Positions 16,744-24,451 of a DNA stretch of 64,000 nucleotides are shown here, piece by piece. Position numbers and translations under genes: made by a program. This DNA comes from Pseudomonadota bacterium (GTDB taxonomy: Bacteria; Pseudomonadota; Alphaproteobacteria; Micavibrionales; Micavibrionaceae). The stretch lies in the NCBI GenBank assembly GCA_029558635.1, contig JAKQEE010000070.1:62001-126000 (forward strand), in the 5' to 3' direction. A model generated the notes under the pieces. That model was not told where the DNA came from and did not search any database. It saw only the letters and a program-made list of their open reading frames with translations. Numbering within the stretch: position 1 is the first letter of the stretch; every line of letters begins with the position of its first letter.

Positions 16744-17121
16744 TTAATGTTTTGCATCAAAAATACCACCACAGCTATTGCACTTCTTCACGAACATAAC
16801 ATCCGCCACCATAATCTTCTTTCCTGATACATCATAACAAGTAGGGCAATAAAGCCTGCTAGAGTCATTATCAAAAATATAACATCCATTTTTTACTGTT
16901 GGCTTTTCTTCTTTATTTTTTTGCGCCCTGAGGGATAGGTTTTCTTCTCTAAGCTTAGACATCTCTTCTTTTATATCAGCTATAGCCATTTTCGCATCTG
17001 CAAGCTGCAGACTCAAATCAGCTAGTAAATTCTTGACTTCAGCGTCTTTAATTTTCTTCGCAGCCTCAGAGGCCTTCTTCAAAATTTCAACCGAAGTATT
17101 AATGATACTTACTATATCCAT
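16744..17121 (-). CDS. Coiled-coil zinc-ribbon protein, 125 residues
   Basis: Unrecognised but structured: a long helical coiled-coil segment (about residues 10-75, many Lys/Glu/Ala), then a four-cysteine zinc-ribbon formed by YCPTCYD and KKCNSCGGIFD about 20 residues apart. The start at 17121 is preferred because AGGAAAGG lies just upstream; an ATG 45 bp further out lacks a site. The gene is convergent with the Pycsar-type cyclase, 13 bp apart. Similar small coiled-coil/Zn-ribbon proteins occur on islands and phages; no function is claimed. Confidence 0.6.
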   Translation of the reverse strand: MDIVSIINTSVEILKKASEAAKKIKDAEVKNLLADLSLQLADAKMAIADIKEEMSKLREENLSLRAQKNKEEKPTVKNGCYIFDNDSSRLYCPTCYDVSGKKIMVADVMFVKKCNSCGGIFDAKH

Positions 17122-17290
17122 GCCATCTACCTTTCCTGATAATATAGAAATGATATCCCGATTCACATTTATAAAGGAGCTGAATTACAATGTTTAAGAT
17201 TAACGTTTTATCCGCATTCTTTTGGTCATAGGAATATCTGCTTATCTAGTATTACTTTAAACGTAGATATTGTGATACATAAAGTAAAAT

Positions 17291-17518
17291 CTAGAACCTA
17301 TCTTCTAACGCTTGTAATTGTTTTCTATGCTTCTCAGGGTTTTGTGCTTTTAGTTTCTGGATATTGAGTAATTTCCATTTTACGGCAGGCATAAGCTCGA
17401 GGTTTTCCAATGGAAATAATGACCAGTCGGGTTCCCCGCGTTTGAAGCTGAGCAGAAATTCGCGGTCATTATCTGTCCAACCTTTGGCAATTTCCTGAAC
17501 CAAACGCTCCCGCGTCAC
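17291..17518 (-). pseudogene. C-terminal piece of split AbiEii-like nucleotidyltransferase
   Basis: 75 residues starting at GTG 17518: MTRERLVQEIAKGWTDNDRE to ALEDRF. In intact AbiEii-family toxins this segment (x-R-E-x-L-x-x-x-I; D-R-E-F-L-L-S; W-K-L-L-N-I) is the C-terminal end of the same protein as the upstream piece. Here a -1 frame break at AAGTGACG separates them. The GTGA overlap could allow coupled translation into two chains, so inactivity is not proven. Confidence 0.7.
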
Positions 17519-18210
17519 TTCAAAATCCCCTCATAAGTGAATGGTGTAAATGCCATCCCATCGAACTGGCTTTCAAACACTTTGCGTTGGTCGAGAAAGT
17601 TAGGCTGTAACATCTCATGGATAGGCCGTGAATGGCTCAACAATCCTGCAATCAATCCCATGCGGATTTCATCTGTTAGGCCTTCATTATCAAGCATAAG
17701 CTGAACATCAAACAAATCACGTGGGTGTTGACGGTCGAGTGCCGCGCATATTTTTCCTCCGAACAATTCGGCATGAGAAACAACATTAGCCGACGCAGAA
17801 AGTCCAAACTCAGTTTCTGTAGCCTCCACCACACGCATCCTGACGGGAGGAAGAAGACTCCCCCGAATAAGAGTGTTAACCTCTACCTTGATTTGCGCCG
17901 TGGGGGTTTGAATATTCAGTTTTGTTTCTTGCCCATCACTCTGTGGGGCAAGCTTTACTCTCGATTGCGGAATATCTTTTTCTACCCGCTCCTTAACACG
18001 CCGCAGGGCATCAGTAATACCATCAAGAGCTGTCGTGCGATCATCAAACGGAAGCCATGTCAGATCAATATCAACCGACAAACGCGGCATATCACGCACA
18101 AACAGATTGATTGCCGTGCCACCTTTGAGGGCAAAAGCCTCCTCTTTCATCACATGGGGTAAAACCTGTAACAGTAAGTCAACTTGTGCACGATAGGCAT
18201 TTGAAATCAT
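17515..18210 (-). pseudogene. N-terminal piece of AbiEii-like toxin nucleotidyltransferase
   Basis: 231 residues of an AbiEii/AbiGii-family nucleotidyltransferase. ALKGGTAINLFV and LSVDIDLTWLP form the G-G-T and D-x-D active site. VEVNTLIRG and LFGGKICAALDRQHPRDLFD are the family motifs. In type IV toxin-antitoxin systems this enzyme blocks growth, giving abortive phage resistance, and is repressed by AbiEi. The frame ends early (TGA at 17515-17517) and the missing end continues in another frame directly downstream. Start ATG 18210 overlaps the stop of the AbiEi remnant (ATGA), the normal operon order. Confidence 0.75.
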
Positions 18211-18503
18211 AACTTCACCAATTCTTCCGGCAAGGTCAAACCGTAGCGAGAGACGTAAACGCCTCCTTTGGTGAGTGCCCTATCCCCCGAACCTAAATCA
18301 AATTTGGATATATCCAAATCTTTCAACCAATCATGCCCTGCCTTTTCCGCCATATAGAGAAATAGGCGTTTGACTTTGACCGAGCTGCATTTCTCTAAAA
18401 GAGGCTGGAGCAGTTTGGGTCTCAAAGTCGTCAGCCCCTCCATAAACGGGTCGAGCGTCTTGAGACACTCCTTGATAAAACATCCTTGCCTCAGAAACTC
18501 CAA
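18207..18503 (-). pseudogene. 5'-truncated AbiEi-like antitoxin
   Basis: The open segment encodes the C-terminal domain of AbiEi antitoxins (FIKECLKTLDPFMEGLTTLR, SVKVKRLFLYMAEKAGHDWL, DLGSGDRALTKGG) and stops in ATGA overlap with the AbiEii start. The N-terminal DNA-binding winged helix is absent. The only upstream initiator in frame is a TTG inside the neighbouring reading frame. The break falls at about 18490-18503, where the plus-strand mobilisation-like gene also loses its start, so this is a rearrangement junction. Confidence 0.7.
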
Positions 18504-19619
18504 AAGCTGATTGGCGATATGGCTTCTAAAGCAAAAGAACTTCTGGTCCTGAGAACAGAAGGCCAGATCAAACGCGCCTTATCGGAGTCCGAGAAAACAG
18601 AACGCCACGAACGCCAGCTCGCACGATACGGCAAAATCTATCGCGAAAGCATTCATTCCCAAATTGCAGAAATGAAAGACAAAATTGAGACGCTTCAATC
18701 ACGGGAAACAGAATACAAGAAATACCGCTCCTTCGTGACCATGATCGAAACGGAAGTCATGAAGCTTAGGGCGTCCCAAGCCCATACGCTTAACACACCT
18801 CAAAAACCGGATATTGGAGGCATTACTGCTGCAACACCTTCCAAGATACCGGAACAGGCAAAGCCTACAGTAAGGACCACTGAGAAGCCAACAGAGGTTA
18901 AAGCGAAAGTACCGGAAGAGCATAAACCATCCCTAAAAGCTGAAAGGCTTCAGGAGGTCTTTGGCAAGGCCCAGAGCGAGATGCAACAAGCTACATCGAC
19001 AAAAGCGGAAAAACCTGTACAGGCTAAAACGCCGACTTCTGCAGAGATCAAAACAGAGGCTGCAAAACCCATAGAGACTAAAACTTCTACAGGCACGCCA
19101 CCACCCAATCCTAAGGACTATAAGATTGAAGCTAAAGCCCAGACCAAACAAATGCTGGATAAAATCCAGACAGAATTGAAAGCGCAAAAGGCTCAAGAGG
19201 CAACACAAAAGCCGGAGCGGTCTAAATCAACTGGAAAAGACGAAAGTTTGAAGGGCCAATTCCGCAAGCCGGAACAACCACCCGTTAAGGAAGAAGACCA
19301 TCAAAGAAAGACCAAAGCCGAGGCAGAGAAGAAACGTCAGGACATTCCTCCGGAATACCGCGCGCCACCTTATACAAAAGAAGAACTGAACCCGAAACAG
19401 AAATCGGGGCCTAAAGCATCAACCTCACAGCAAGGCGAAAGTGTCTTGGATAAATTCAAAAAGATGTGGAAGCAGGAATCCGCTAAACCGCAGTCAAATC
19501 CCGAGCAACCAAAACAACAAGCCAAACCCAGAAGGCCGATGTCCTCATCCTTTAATCAGGCATCAAAGAGTGCAGATATCAGTAAACAAAGAAAAAATGC
19601 TCCTCGCTCAGATATATAA
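18486..19619 (+). CDS. Low-complexity protein, possibly the tail of a mobilisation/relaxase protein, 5' truncated
   Basis: A 377-codon frame with no convincing start: the first initiator is TTG at 18486, the first ATG is at 18519, and neither has a ribosome site. The first 100 residues are a charged helical region (QIKRALSESEKTERHERQLA). The rest is Lys/Glu/Pro/Thr/Gln-rich low-complexity sequence ending in a basic tail. Such tails are common at the C terminus of MobA/TraA-type relaxases, but no catalytic motif is present. The start coincides with the truncated AbiEi gene on the other strand, suggesting the 5' part was lost in a deletion. Identity uncertain. Confidence 0.4.
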   Translation: MPQKLQKLIGDMASKAKELLVLRTEGQIKRALSESEKTERHERQLARYGKIYRESIHSQIAEMKDKIETLQSRETEYKKYRSFVTMIETEVMKLRASQAHTLNTPQKPDIGGITAATPSKIPEQAKPTVRTTEKPTEVKAKVPEEHKPSLKAERLQEVFGKAQSEMQQATSTKAEKPVQAKTPTSAEIKTEAAKPIETKTSTGTPPPNPKDYKIEAKAQTKQMLDKIQTELKAQKAQEATQKPERSKSTGKDESLKGQFRKPEQPPVKEEDHQRKTKAEAEKKRQDIPPEYRAPPYTKEELNPKQKSGPKASTSQQGESVLDKFKKMWKQESAKPQSNPEQPKQQAKPRRPMSSSFNQASKSADISKQRKNAPRSDI

Positions 19620-19696
19620 CTCAATCATAGGCCTATGCCGTCGTAATATGAACCGTAAAAGTTTTTAAATGAAATTCTAATTCGAAGTAATAATGC

Positions 19697-19710
19697 TTGA
19701 TATAAATCAA
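19697..19710. promoter_or_regulatory. Fnr/Dnr box upstream of the moeB operon
   Basis: TTGATATAAATCAA, a perfect TTGAT-N4-ATCAA palindrome, 93 bp before the small gene at 19804 that leads into moeB. Confidence 0.8.
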
Positions 19711-19803
19711 GCGCAATTACTACAGCATAAAGTAATCTTGTATCTCCCGTTGATCTACAGTCCGGCGTATTATGTTTATTGAAAAAATAATGTGGTATAA
19801 AAA

Positions 19804-19995
19804 ATGAAAGATTTAGAAGAGAAATTAGAAATTCTGATACTACAATCTCAAGATTTTCTGGACTATATGCTGATAAATTATGAGAACTCGAATAATACAA
19901 AAGAACAATGTTTAGAACTTGCTCTTTCATTAGAGAATATTAAAAAGGCCAAGAATAATTTGAGTCAATTCGGAAAGTTAACAGGCTCTTCATGA
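19804..19995 (+). CDS. Small helical protein preceding moeB, 63 residues
   Basis: Encodes MKDLEEKLEILILQSQDFLD and a further amphipathic helical stretch; no motif recognised, no signal or membrane span. Its TGA overlaps the moeB ATG (ATGA), so it is probably co-translated with moeB under the Fnr box upstream. The ribosome site is weak. The coupling is the main reason to believe it. Confidence 0.55.
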   Translation: MKDLEEKLEILILQSQDFLDYMLINYENSNNTKEQCLELALSLENIKKAKNNLSQFGKLTGSS

Positions 19996-21095
19996 ACTCT
20001 GAACAACGCTACAAGAGACAAATTAGCCTCCCAGAAATCGGAGACGAAGGACAGCAGAGGCTCCAAAAGGCGTCAGTTCTATGCGTTGGCGCGGGAGGCC
20101 TAGGCTCTCCTGCTCTTCTTTACTTGGCAGCAGCTGGTATAGGGCGAATTGGCATTATTGATTTTGACCATGTTGATCTTAGCAATCTTCAAAGGCAGAT
20201 CCTATTTACTGTCAATGAAATCGGAAGTTCAAAAGCAGAACTGGCAAAGAAAAAACTATTATCTCTTAATCCAGAAATTGACATTGAAGTCTATAACGAA
20301 CAACTTAATGCGCAGAATGTTGAGAATTTGTTCCAATCTTATGATCTCATTATCGATGGAACAGATAATTTTGAAACAAAATTTTTAATCAATGATGCTG
20401 CCATAAAATATCAGAAACCATGGATTTACGGAGCCATTCAAGGATTTGATGGACAAGTCTCGGTATTTGATGCTCTCTATGGCCCCTGCTATCGGTGCCT
20501 GTATCCTGAAAAGCCAAAGATCCATATCGCCAATTGCGCTGAGTCCGGGGTAATTGGCGCAGTGGCCGGAATAATAGGTGTCACACAGGCATTGCAGGCC
20601 ATCCAAATGATTGTGAAACACAAAAGTTTTGCCCCACTCGTAGGAAAGCTTTGGGTTATTGACAGCCATACAATGGAGACAAAAACATTAAGCATCCCTA
20701 AGAATCCTGCCTGTCCAACCTGTTCAAAAGAACATCAAGATATTGCCCTAAATTTCAGCTCTCCCGTTTGTTATTTTATTCCAGAAGTTTCCCCGGAACA
20801 GGTCTGCATGATGAAGAATATTGTCCTGATCGATGTCAGAGAACAAGAGGAATGGGATGCGGGACATATAGATGGTGCACTCCACCATCCTTTGTCAGAA
20901 ATAAAAAAAGAAAATATGCCAGTACGACATCAAGATAAAGATATTGTTCTATACTGCCGAAAAGGTTTTAGAAGTCTTGAGGCGGCTCGTCTTCTTAAAG
21001 ATTGCGGTTTTCCGGACATATACAGCCTGTCTGGTGGTTATGAAGCCTGGGTTAAAAAATCCTCACCATCCCGCCAAAACGAAACAGAAGTCTGA
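19992..21095 (+). CDS. moeB: MoeB/ThiF adenylyltransferase with C-terminal rhodanese domain
   Basis: Activates the C terminus of MoaD by adenylation for sulfur loading in molybdopterin synthesis. The E1-like domain covers residues 1-240: RYKRQISLPEIGDEGQ, the nucleotide loop GAGGLGSPALLYLAAAGIG, DFDHVDLSNLQRQ, and zinc-ligand pairs CYRCLYP and CPTCSK. Residues 260-360 are a rhodanese domain (LIDVREQEEWDAGHI) with the persulfide loop CRKGFRS, so the protein may supply the sulfur itself (MoeBR type). Its 3' end overlaps the convergent TauE/SafE gene by 44 bp. Among plus-strand genes it is the only Moco synthesis gene on the island. Confidence 0.93.
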   Translation: MNSEQRYKRQISLPEIGDEGQQRLQKASVLCVGAGGLGSPALLYLAAAGIGRIGIIDFDHVDLSNLQRQILFTVNEIGSSKAELAKKKLLSLNPEIDIEVYNEQLNAQNVENLFQSYDLIIDGTDNFETKFLINDAAIKYQKPWIYGAIQGFDGQVSVFDALYGPCYRCLYPEKPKIHIANCAESGVIGAVAGIIGVTQALQAIQMIVKHKSFAPLVGKLWVIDSHTMETKTLSIPKNPACPTCSKEHQDIALNFSSPVCYFIPEVSPEQVCMMKNIVLIDVREQEEWDAGHIDGALHHPLSEIKKENMPVRHQDKDIVLYCRKGFRSLEAARLLKDCGFPDIYSLSGGYEAWVKKSSPSRQNETEV

Positions 21096-21831
21096 GAGCA
21101 ACATACAATATCAAAAGCGCCGTCAATTTTTTTATCATTTCTGTATTAAGACGTTCCGCTCCCATCAACGATCCTATCTGGCCGCCTAACAAAACTGACG
21201 GAAACAGAAGCCAATATGATGAAAGTGATAACAGTAGATCGCTTTCATTCAGCTTCATGATTTGCCCTAAAAGTCCTGCAAGTGAGTTAACCAAAATAAA
21301 CAGGCTGCATGTTCCTGCAATATTTTTAGAGTTATCCCAATTAAGAATATGAAGAATCGGAGCAAGAAAGATACCACCACCAATACCCGTTAGCCCTGCA
21401 AGAAAACCCAATCCTCCACCAATGACTGGAGGAAGGAAATCTATAGAGGAAGATATATTTTTCTGCTCCATATCAAGCAGATGTTTTGGCTTAGCAGGCC
21501 ACAACATCTGCAAAGAAGATATAAATAATGAACAGCCCAAAATTCCGACAAATATAAACTCAGGAATATTAATTCTTCCTCCTACCCAGGCCGCTGGTAC
21601 CGAAAGAAATACCCAGGGAAGTATCTTTTTGATCCTGATATGTCTATTTTTTGAGAAGCGCCATACCCCACCACTGACAACAATTAAATTGCAGATCAAT
21701 GAAACAAGGGGCAATATTTTATAATCAGCATCCCCCAAAACCAATAGAGCATTGTAAGTTGATCCACCACCAAACCCGACACATGCATAAAGAAAAGCGG
21801 TTATAAAGAACAAAAACGAAAAAAATATCAT
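21052..21831 (-). CDS. TauE/SafE-family membrane permease
   Basis: 259-residue integral membrane protein with about eight hydrophobic helices. It has the duplicated glycine motifs of the TauE/SafE family: FLYACVGFGGGSTYNALLVL near the N terminus and FLAGLTGIGGGIFLAPIL in the second half. The family exports or imports sulfur-containing and other small anions. It is the last gene of the Moco operon (moaA to this gene), with an ATGA overlap to the gene before it. No modABC is present on the island, so a role in sulfur compound or oxyanion traffic for cofactor synthesis is possible but unproven. Confidence 0.85.
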   Translation of the reverse strand: MIFFSFLFFITAFLYACVGFGGGSTYNALLVLGDADYKILPLVSLICNLIVVSGGVWRFSKNRHIRIKKILPWVFLSVPAAWVGGRINIPEFIFVGILGCSLFISSLQMLWPAKPKHLLDMEQKNISSSIDFLPPVIGGGLGFLAGLTGIGGGIFLAPILHILNWDNSKNIAGTCSLFILVNSLAGLLGQIMKLNESDLLLSLSSYWLLFPSVLLGGQIGSLMGAERLNTEMIKKLTALLILYVALRLLFRFGGMVRIF

Positions 21832-22163
21832 GCATCAATGATCTTTCTTTTAGGGCGCGTATCTGATCTGACATCAACCTGCAACAAAATAGTCAAACCG
21901 TCTTGAACGATACAAACCCCATCACGATCTTTCCCCATATTTTCCAATTCTTGCAATTTTTTTTCAGGAACTCTTAGAAAAACGACAAAATTTTCATCAA
22001 TAGAAAATTCATCCTTCAGAGAATTTACAGGCTCAATTAGAAAAGAAATTTTTCTTTCCGGAACAATCACAGTTTCATTCAAAGGAATTCCGCCAATAAG
22101 CTGTTTTAGTTCAACCTCGGATATTTTGAATATTACTGACTGTGATGAGAACTTGATATTCAT
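21828..22163 (-). CDS. Hypothetical protein in the Moco operon, 111 residues
   Basis: Starts at ATG 22163 in ATGA overlap with mobA and itself overlaps the TauE/SafE gene by 4 bp, so it is firmly within the operon. The product (MNIKFSSQSVIFKISEVELK, then LLQVDVRSDTRPKRKIIDA at the end) has no signal peptide. Its N terminus resembles small uncharacterised proteins of the DUF7009 kind (M-x-I-x-x-x-x-x-S-I-x-x-x-L-x-x-x-E-V), a weak resemblance from memory. A role linked to molybdenum cofactor is inferred only from position. Confidence 0.6.
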   Translation of the reverse strand: MNIKFSSQSVIFKISEVELKQLIGGIPLNETVIVPERKISFLIEPVNSLKDEFSIDENFVVFLRVPEKKLQELENMGKDRDGVCIVQDGLTILLQVDVRSDTRPKRKIIDA

Positions 22164-22681
22164 GCTGTTATAACCTCTCCCCATTCCTCTGGAGTATTAA
22201 TATTTTTCATGTATGGAACAAAAGGCTCTGGCATGTTGATCGGCTTAATCTCTAGCTCCTTCAACATTTGCCGGATAGAACGTGCATTTGTTCTTTTGTA
22301 TGGCGCAGATATATAAATTGGCAATGGCCTATCCTCAAAATATCCGCCATCAGGACAACTCAACAAAGCCTCAAGAATTTCAGGATACAAAAGCGGCATA
22401 TCAACAGGAATAAAAAGAAACCCTTTTACATCTGCATTTGCAAACATAATATCCTCTATCGCTTTTACAGGGCCCTGAAATTTTTCCCTGTCAGGAATAC
22501 ATTCGTAGCCATCAACCGAACCGCTGATAAGAACTCGCCCAAGACCGGTACTTCTCAATATCAGTTGCATATGATCGATAAGAGGAACCTGATTATAGGA
22601 AAGAAAGGCCTTATTTGTTCCCATACGGCTTGATTTACCGCCTGCCAAAACAACGCCAACAATCCCCCTTCTATCCAGCAT
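22160..22681 (-). CDS. mobA: Molybdenum cofactor guanylyltransferase
   Basis: Transfers GMP from GTP to Moco to make the MGD form needed by DMSO-reductase-family enzymes such as NarG. The 173-residue product has the nucleotidyltransferase signature GVVLAGGKSSRMGTNKAFL and the later motifs FQGPVKAIED and FIPVDMPLL with the metal Asp. ATG 22681 is chosen because GAAGGAAAA precedes it and it overlaps the moaE stop by 11 bp. An upstream in-frame ATG at 22729 would extend into moaE. The short length is within the family range. Confidence 0.9.
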   Translation of the reverse strand: MLDRRGIVGVVLAGGKSSRMGTNKAFLSYNQVPLIDHMQLILRSTGLGRVLISGSVDGYECIPDREKFQGPVKAIEDIMFANADVKGFLFIPVDMPLLYPEILEALLSCPDGGYFEDRPLPIYISAPYKRTNARSIRQMLKELEIKPINMPEPFVPYMKNINTPEEWGEVITA

Positions 22682-23168
22682 GCTGTTTTCCTTCGCACCT
22701 TCCACAGCAAATAATGCTATCTTGGGCATCTGAATTTAGTGAATGACCGGGCAGCCAATCACTGATCCCATCATGATAATGCTCTTTTTTCCAGACTGGG
22801 GCGCGCTTCTTGATTTCTTCTATAACATAGCGACAAGCCTCGAAGCTTTCAGCGCGATGTGGAGAACTTACAGCTATCACAATGCTAATGTCACCGACTT
22901 TCAGTTCTCCTTGAAAATGTGACACAAAATACCGCGTTCCCGGCCAAATTCCTTGCGCCTCGGCACAAATTTCTTGAAAGGTATTGCTTGCTAAAATATC
23001 ATGAACATCATATGTGATGCCCGTAACTTTCTTTCCGGAATGATTGTTACGAACAATCCCTATAAATGTGTCAATAGCCCCTTGGCTAGCATCAGAAACA
23101 AATTCGATTGCTCTGGCTGGGTTGATCTCTACACGACTAATCTCGGTAAAAATATTCTGCTGCGGCAT
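22671..23168 (-). CDS. moaE: Molybdopterin synthase catalytic subunit
   Basis: With MoaD thiocarboxylate it converts cyclic pyranopterin monophosphate to molybdopterin. The 165-residue product has GAIDTFIGIVRNNHSGKKV, the substrate-binding SSPHRAESFEACRYVIEEIK and the catalytic lysine region RAPVWKKEHYHDG. Start ATG 23168 lies one base after the moaD stop; the longer frame upstream is inside moaD. The C terminus is slightly extended with a Cys pair (ICCGRC), beyond the usual end of about 150 residues. Confidence 0.93.
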   Translation of the reverse strand: MPQQNIFTEISRVEINPARAIEFVSDASQGAIDTFIGIVRNNHSGKKVTGITYDVHDILASNTFQEICAEAQGIWPGTRYFVSHFQGELKVGDISIVIAVSSPHRAESFEACRYVIEEIKKRAPVWKKEHYHDGISDWLPGHSLNSDAQDSIICCGRCEGKQHAG

Positions 23169-23169
23169 A

Positions 23170-23421
23170 TCATCCTCCACAAACAGGCGGTAAAATAGAT
23201 AGCTCCATAGGAGTATGAACAATATATTCTCCGGGCAGTATCCCTGAATCATTGGCCAATACAGAGTGATCTACGATATCTCTGTACTTTTCCCCAAGGT
23301 AATTTGCAATAGCCGACTTAATGACCTCAACGGAGCTATCTGTATTAACATCAACATCTATCACGTCTCCGAATTGACGGAACATGCCAAAACATCTGAT
23401 GGATACTCTAATTCCTTCCAT
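23170..23421 (-). CDS. moaD: Molybdopterin synthase sulfur-carrier subunit
   Basis: 83-residue ubiquitin-like sulfur carrier ending in the obligatory Gly-Gly (LPPVCGG), which MoeB adenylates and a persulfide donor thiolates. It begins MEGIRVSIRCFGMFRQFGDV. A ribosome site (GGATATGGAG) lies within the end of moaCB. Tightly packed between moaCB (2 bp) and moaE (1 bp). Confidence 0.92.
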   Translation of the reverse strand: MEGIRVSIRCFGMFRQFGDVIDVDVNTDSSVEVIKSAIANYLGEKYRDIVDHSVLANDSGILPGEYIVHTPMELSILPPVCGG

Positions 23422-23423
23422 TT

Positions 23424-24449
23424 TTATACTCCATATCCTTGTTTTCTGATTTTATTGAGAGCATCCCCAATAAAAGGAGAAATAATATCCCAACATTCCT
23501 GAACAGCTTTAGGACTTCCTGGAAAAGCTACAATAAAAGTTGAGCCCAACATCCCGGCCGTCATGCGTGACAACCATGCCGTATCCGTATAATTCAAACT
23601 CTCCGCACGAAGAAAATCTCCAAATCCGTCCAGCATTCTGTCACATACATTTTCCAAGACATCAGGTGTTACATCTCTAGGCCCGGGCCCCGTCCCTCCG
23701 GAAGCAATAACAATATCAGGATGAAAAGTCTGACAATGTGCCTTAAGTGTTTCCGAGATTGTCTGCGCATCATCAGGAATGACTTTATATTCCATGATCT
23801 CTGCTCCCGCAGATTTCAGGCAATCAACTAGAATTGGGCCAGATTGATCCTCATAAGTCCCAATGGAGGCACGATCGCTCATCACAATAACGCCAGCCTT
23901 CTTACCGGAAAGAAAATATGGAGACGGCAGTTGCTCTGATAGCCAGTCGGGAATGCCATCAGAGTTCATCCAAACACCACTTTTCCCTCCCGTCTTAACC
24001 AAAAGTTTTATATTTCCTATAGAAAGGTTGGCATATGTTCCCTTTGTTAAATCCCAAATTGTCAAAAGGGCAGCATTCACTCCGGCAAGAGCTTCCATCT
24101 CTACACCTGTTTTGGCGAAAGCCGCAGCCTGAGCATAAACAGTGATAGAATTCTGTTCCCTGTTCATTTCACAATGAATAGTAACCTGATCCAAAGGTAA
24201 AGTATGACACATAGGAATCATATTCGGAGTGTTCTTTGCTCCCATAATCCCGGCAGCTTCAGCCAAAGCCAGTACATTTCCTTTCGGCAAAGTTCCATTG
24301 ACTATGGCGTTAAATGCTTCTTCATTCATAGTAATAGTCCCACACGCAACTGCCCTGCGCCGCGTCGGACGTTTCCTTCCCACATCAATCATTCTAAAAT
24401 TTGTTTTTTTCGTAGATGGAAAACTTATGATATTTTTTTCATTCGGCAT
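23424..24449 (-). CDS. moaCB: MoaC-MoaB/MogA fusion protein
   Basis: 341-residue bifunctional Moco protein. Residues 1-165 are MoaC, the cyclic pyranopterin monophosphate synthase (MIDVGRKRPTRRRAVACGTI, MIPMCHTLPL, KTGVEMEALAGVNAALLTIW). Residues 185-341 are a MoaB/MogA molybdopterin adenylyltransferase-type domain (GVIVMSDRASIGTYEDQSGP, ASGGTGPGPRDVTPDV, GSTFIVAFPGSPKAVQE). Such fusions are known in several proteobacteria. An AGGAGG ribosome site lies just before ATG 24449, 2 bp from the moaA stop. Confidence 0.93.
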   Translation of the reverse strand: MPNEKNIISFPSTKKTNFRMIDVGRKRPTRRRAVACGTITMNEEAFNAIVNGTLPKGNVLALAEAAGIMGAKNTPNMIPMCHTLPLDQVTIHCEMNREQNSITVYAQAAAFAKTGVEMEALAGVNAALLTIWDLTKGTYANLSIGNIKLLVKTGGKSGVWMNSDGIPDWLSEQLPSPYFLSGKKAGVIVMSDRASIGTYEDQSGPILVDCLKSAGAEIMEYKVIPDDAQTISETLKAHCQTFHPDIVIASGGTGPGPRDVTPDVLENVCDRMLDGFGDFLRAESLNYTDTAWLSRMTAGMLGSTFIVAFPGSPKAVQECWDIISPFIGDALNKIRKQGYGV

Positions 24450-24451
24450 GG

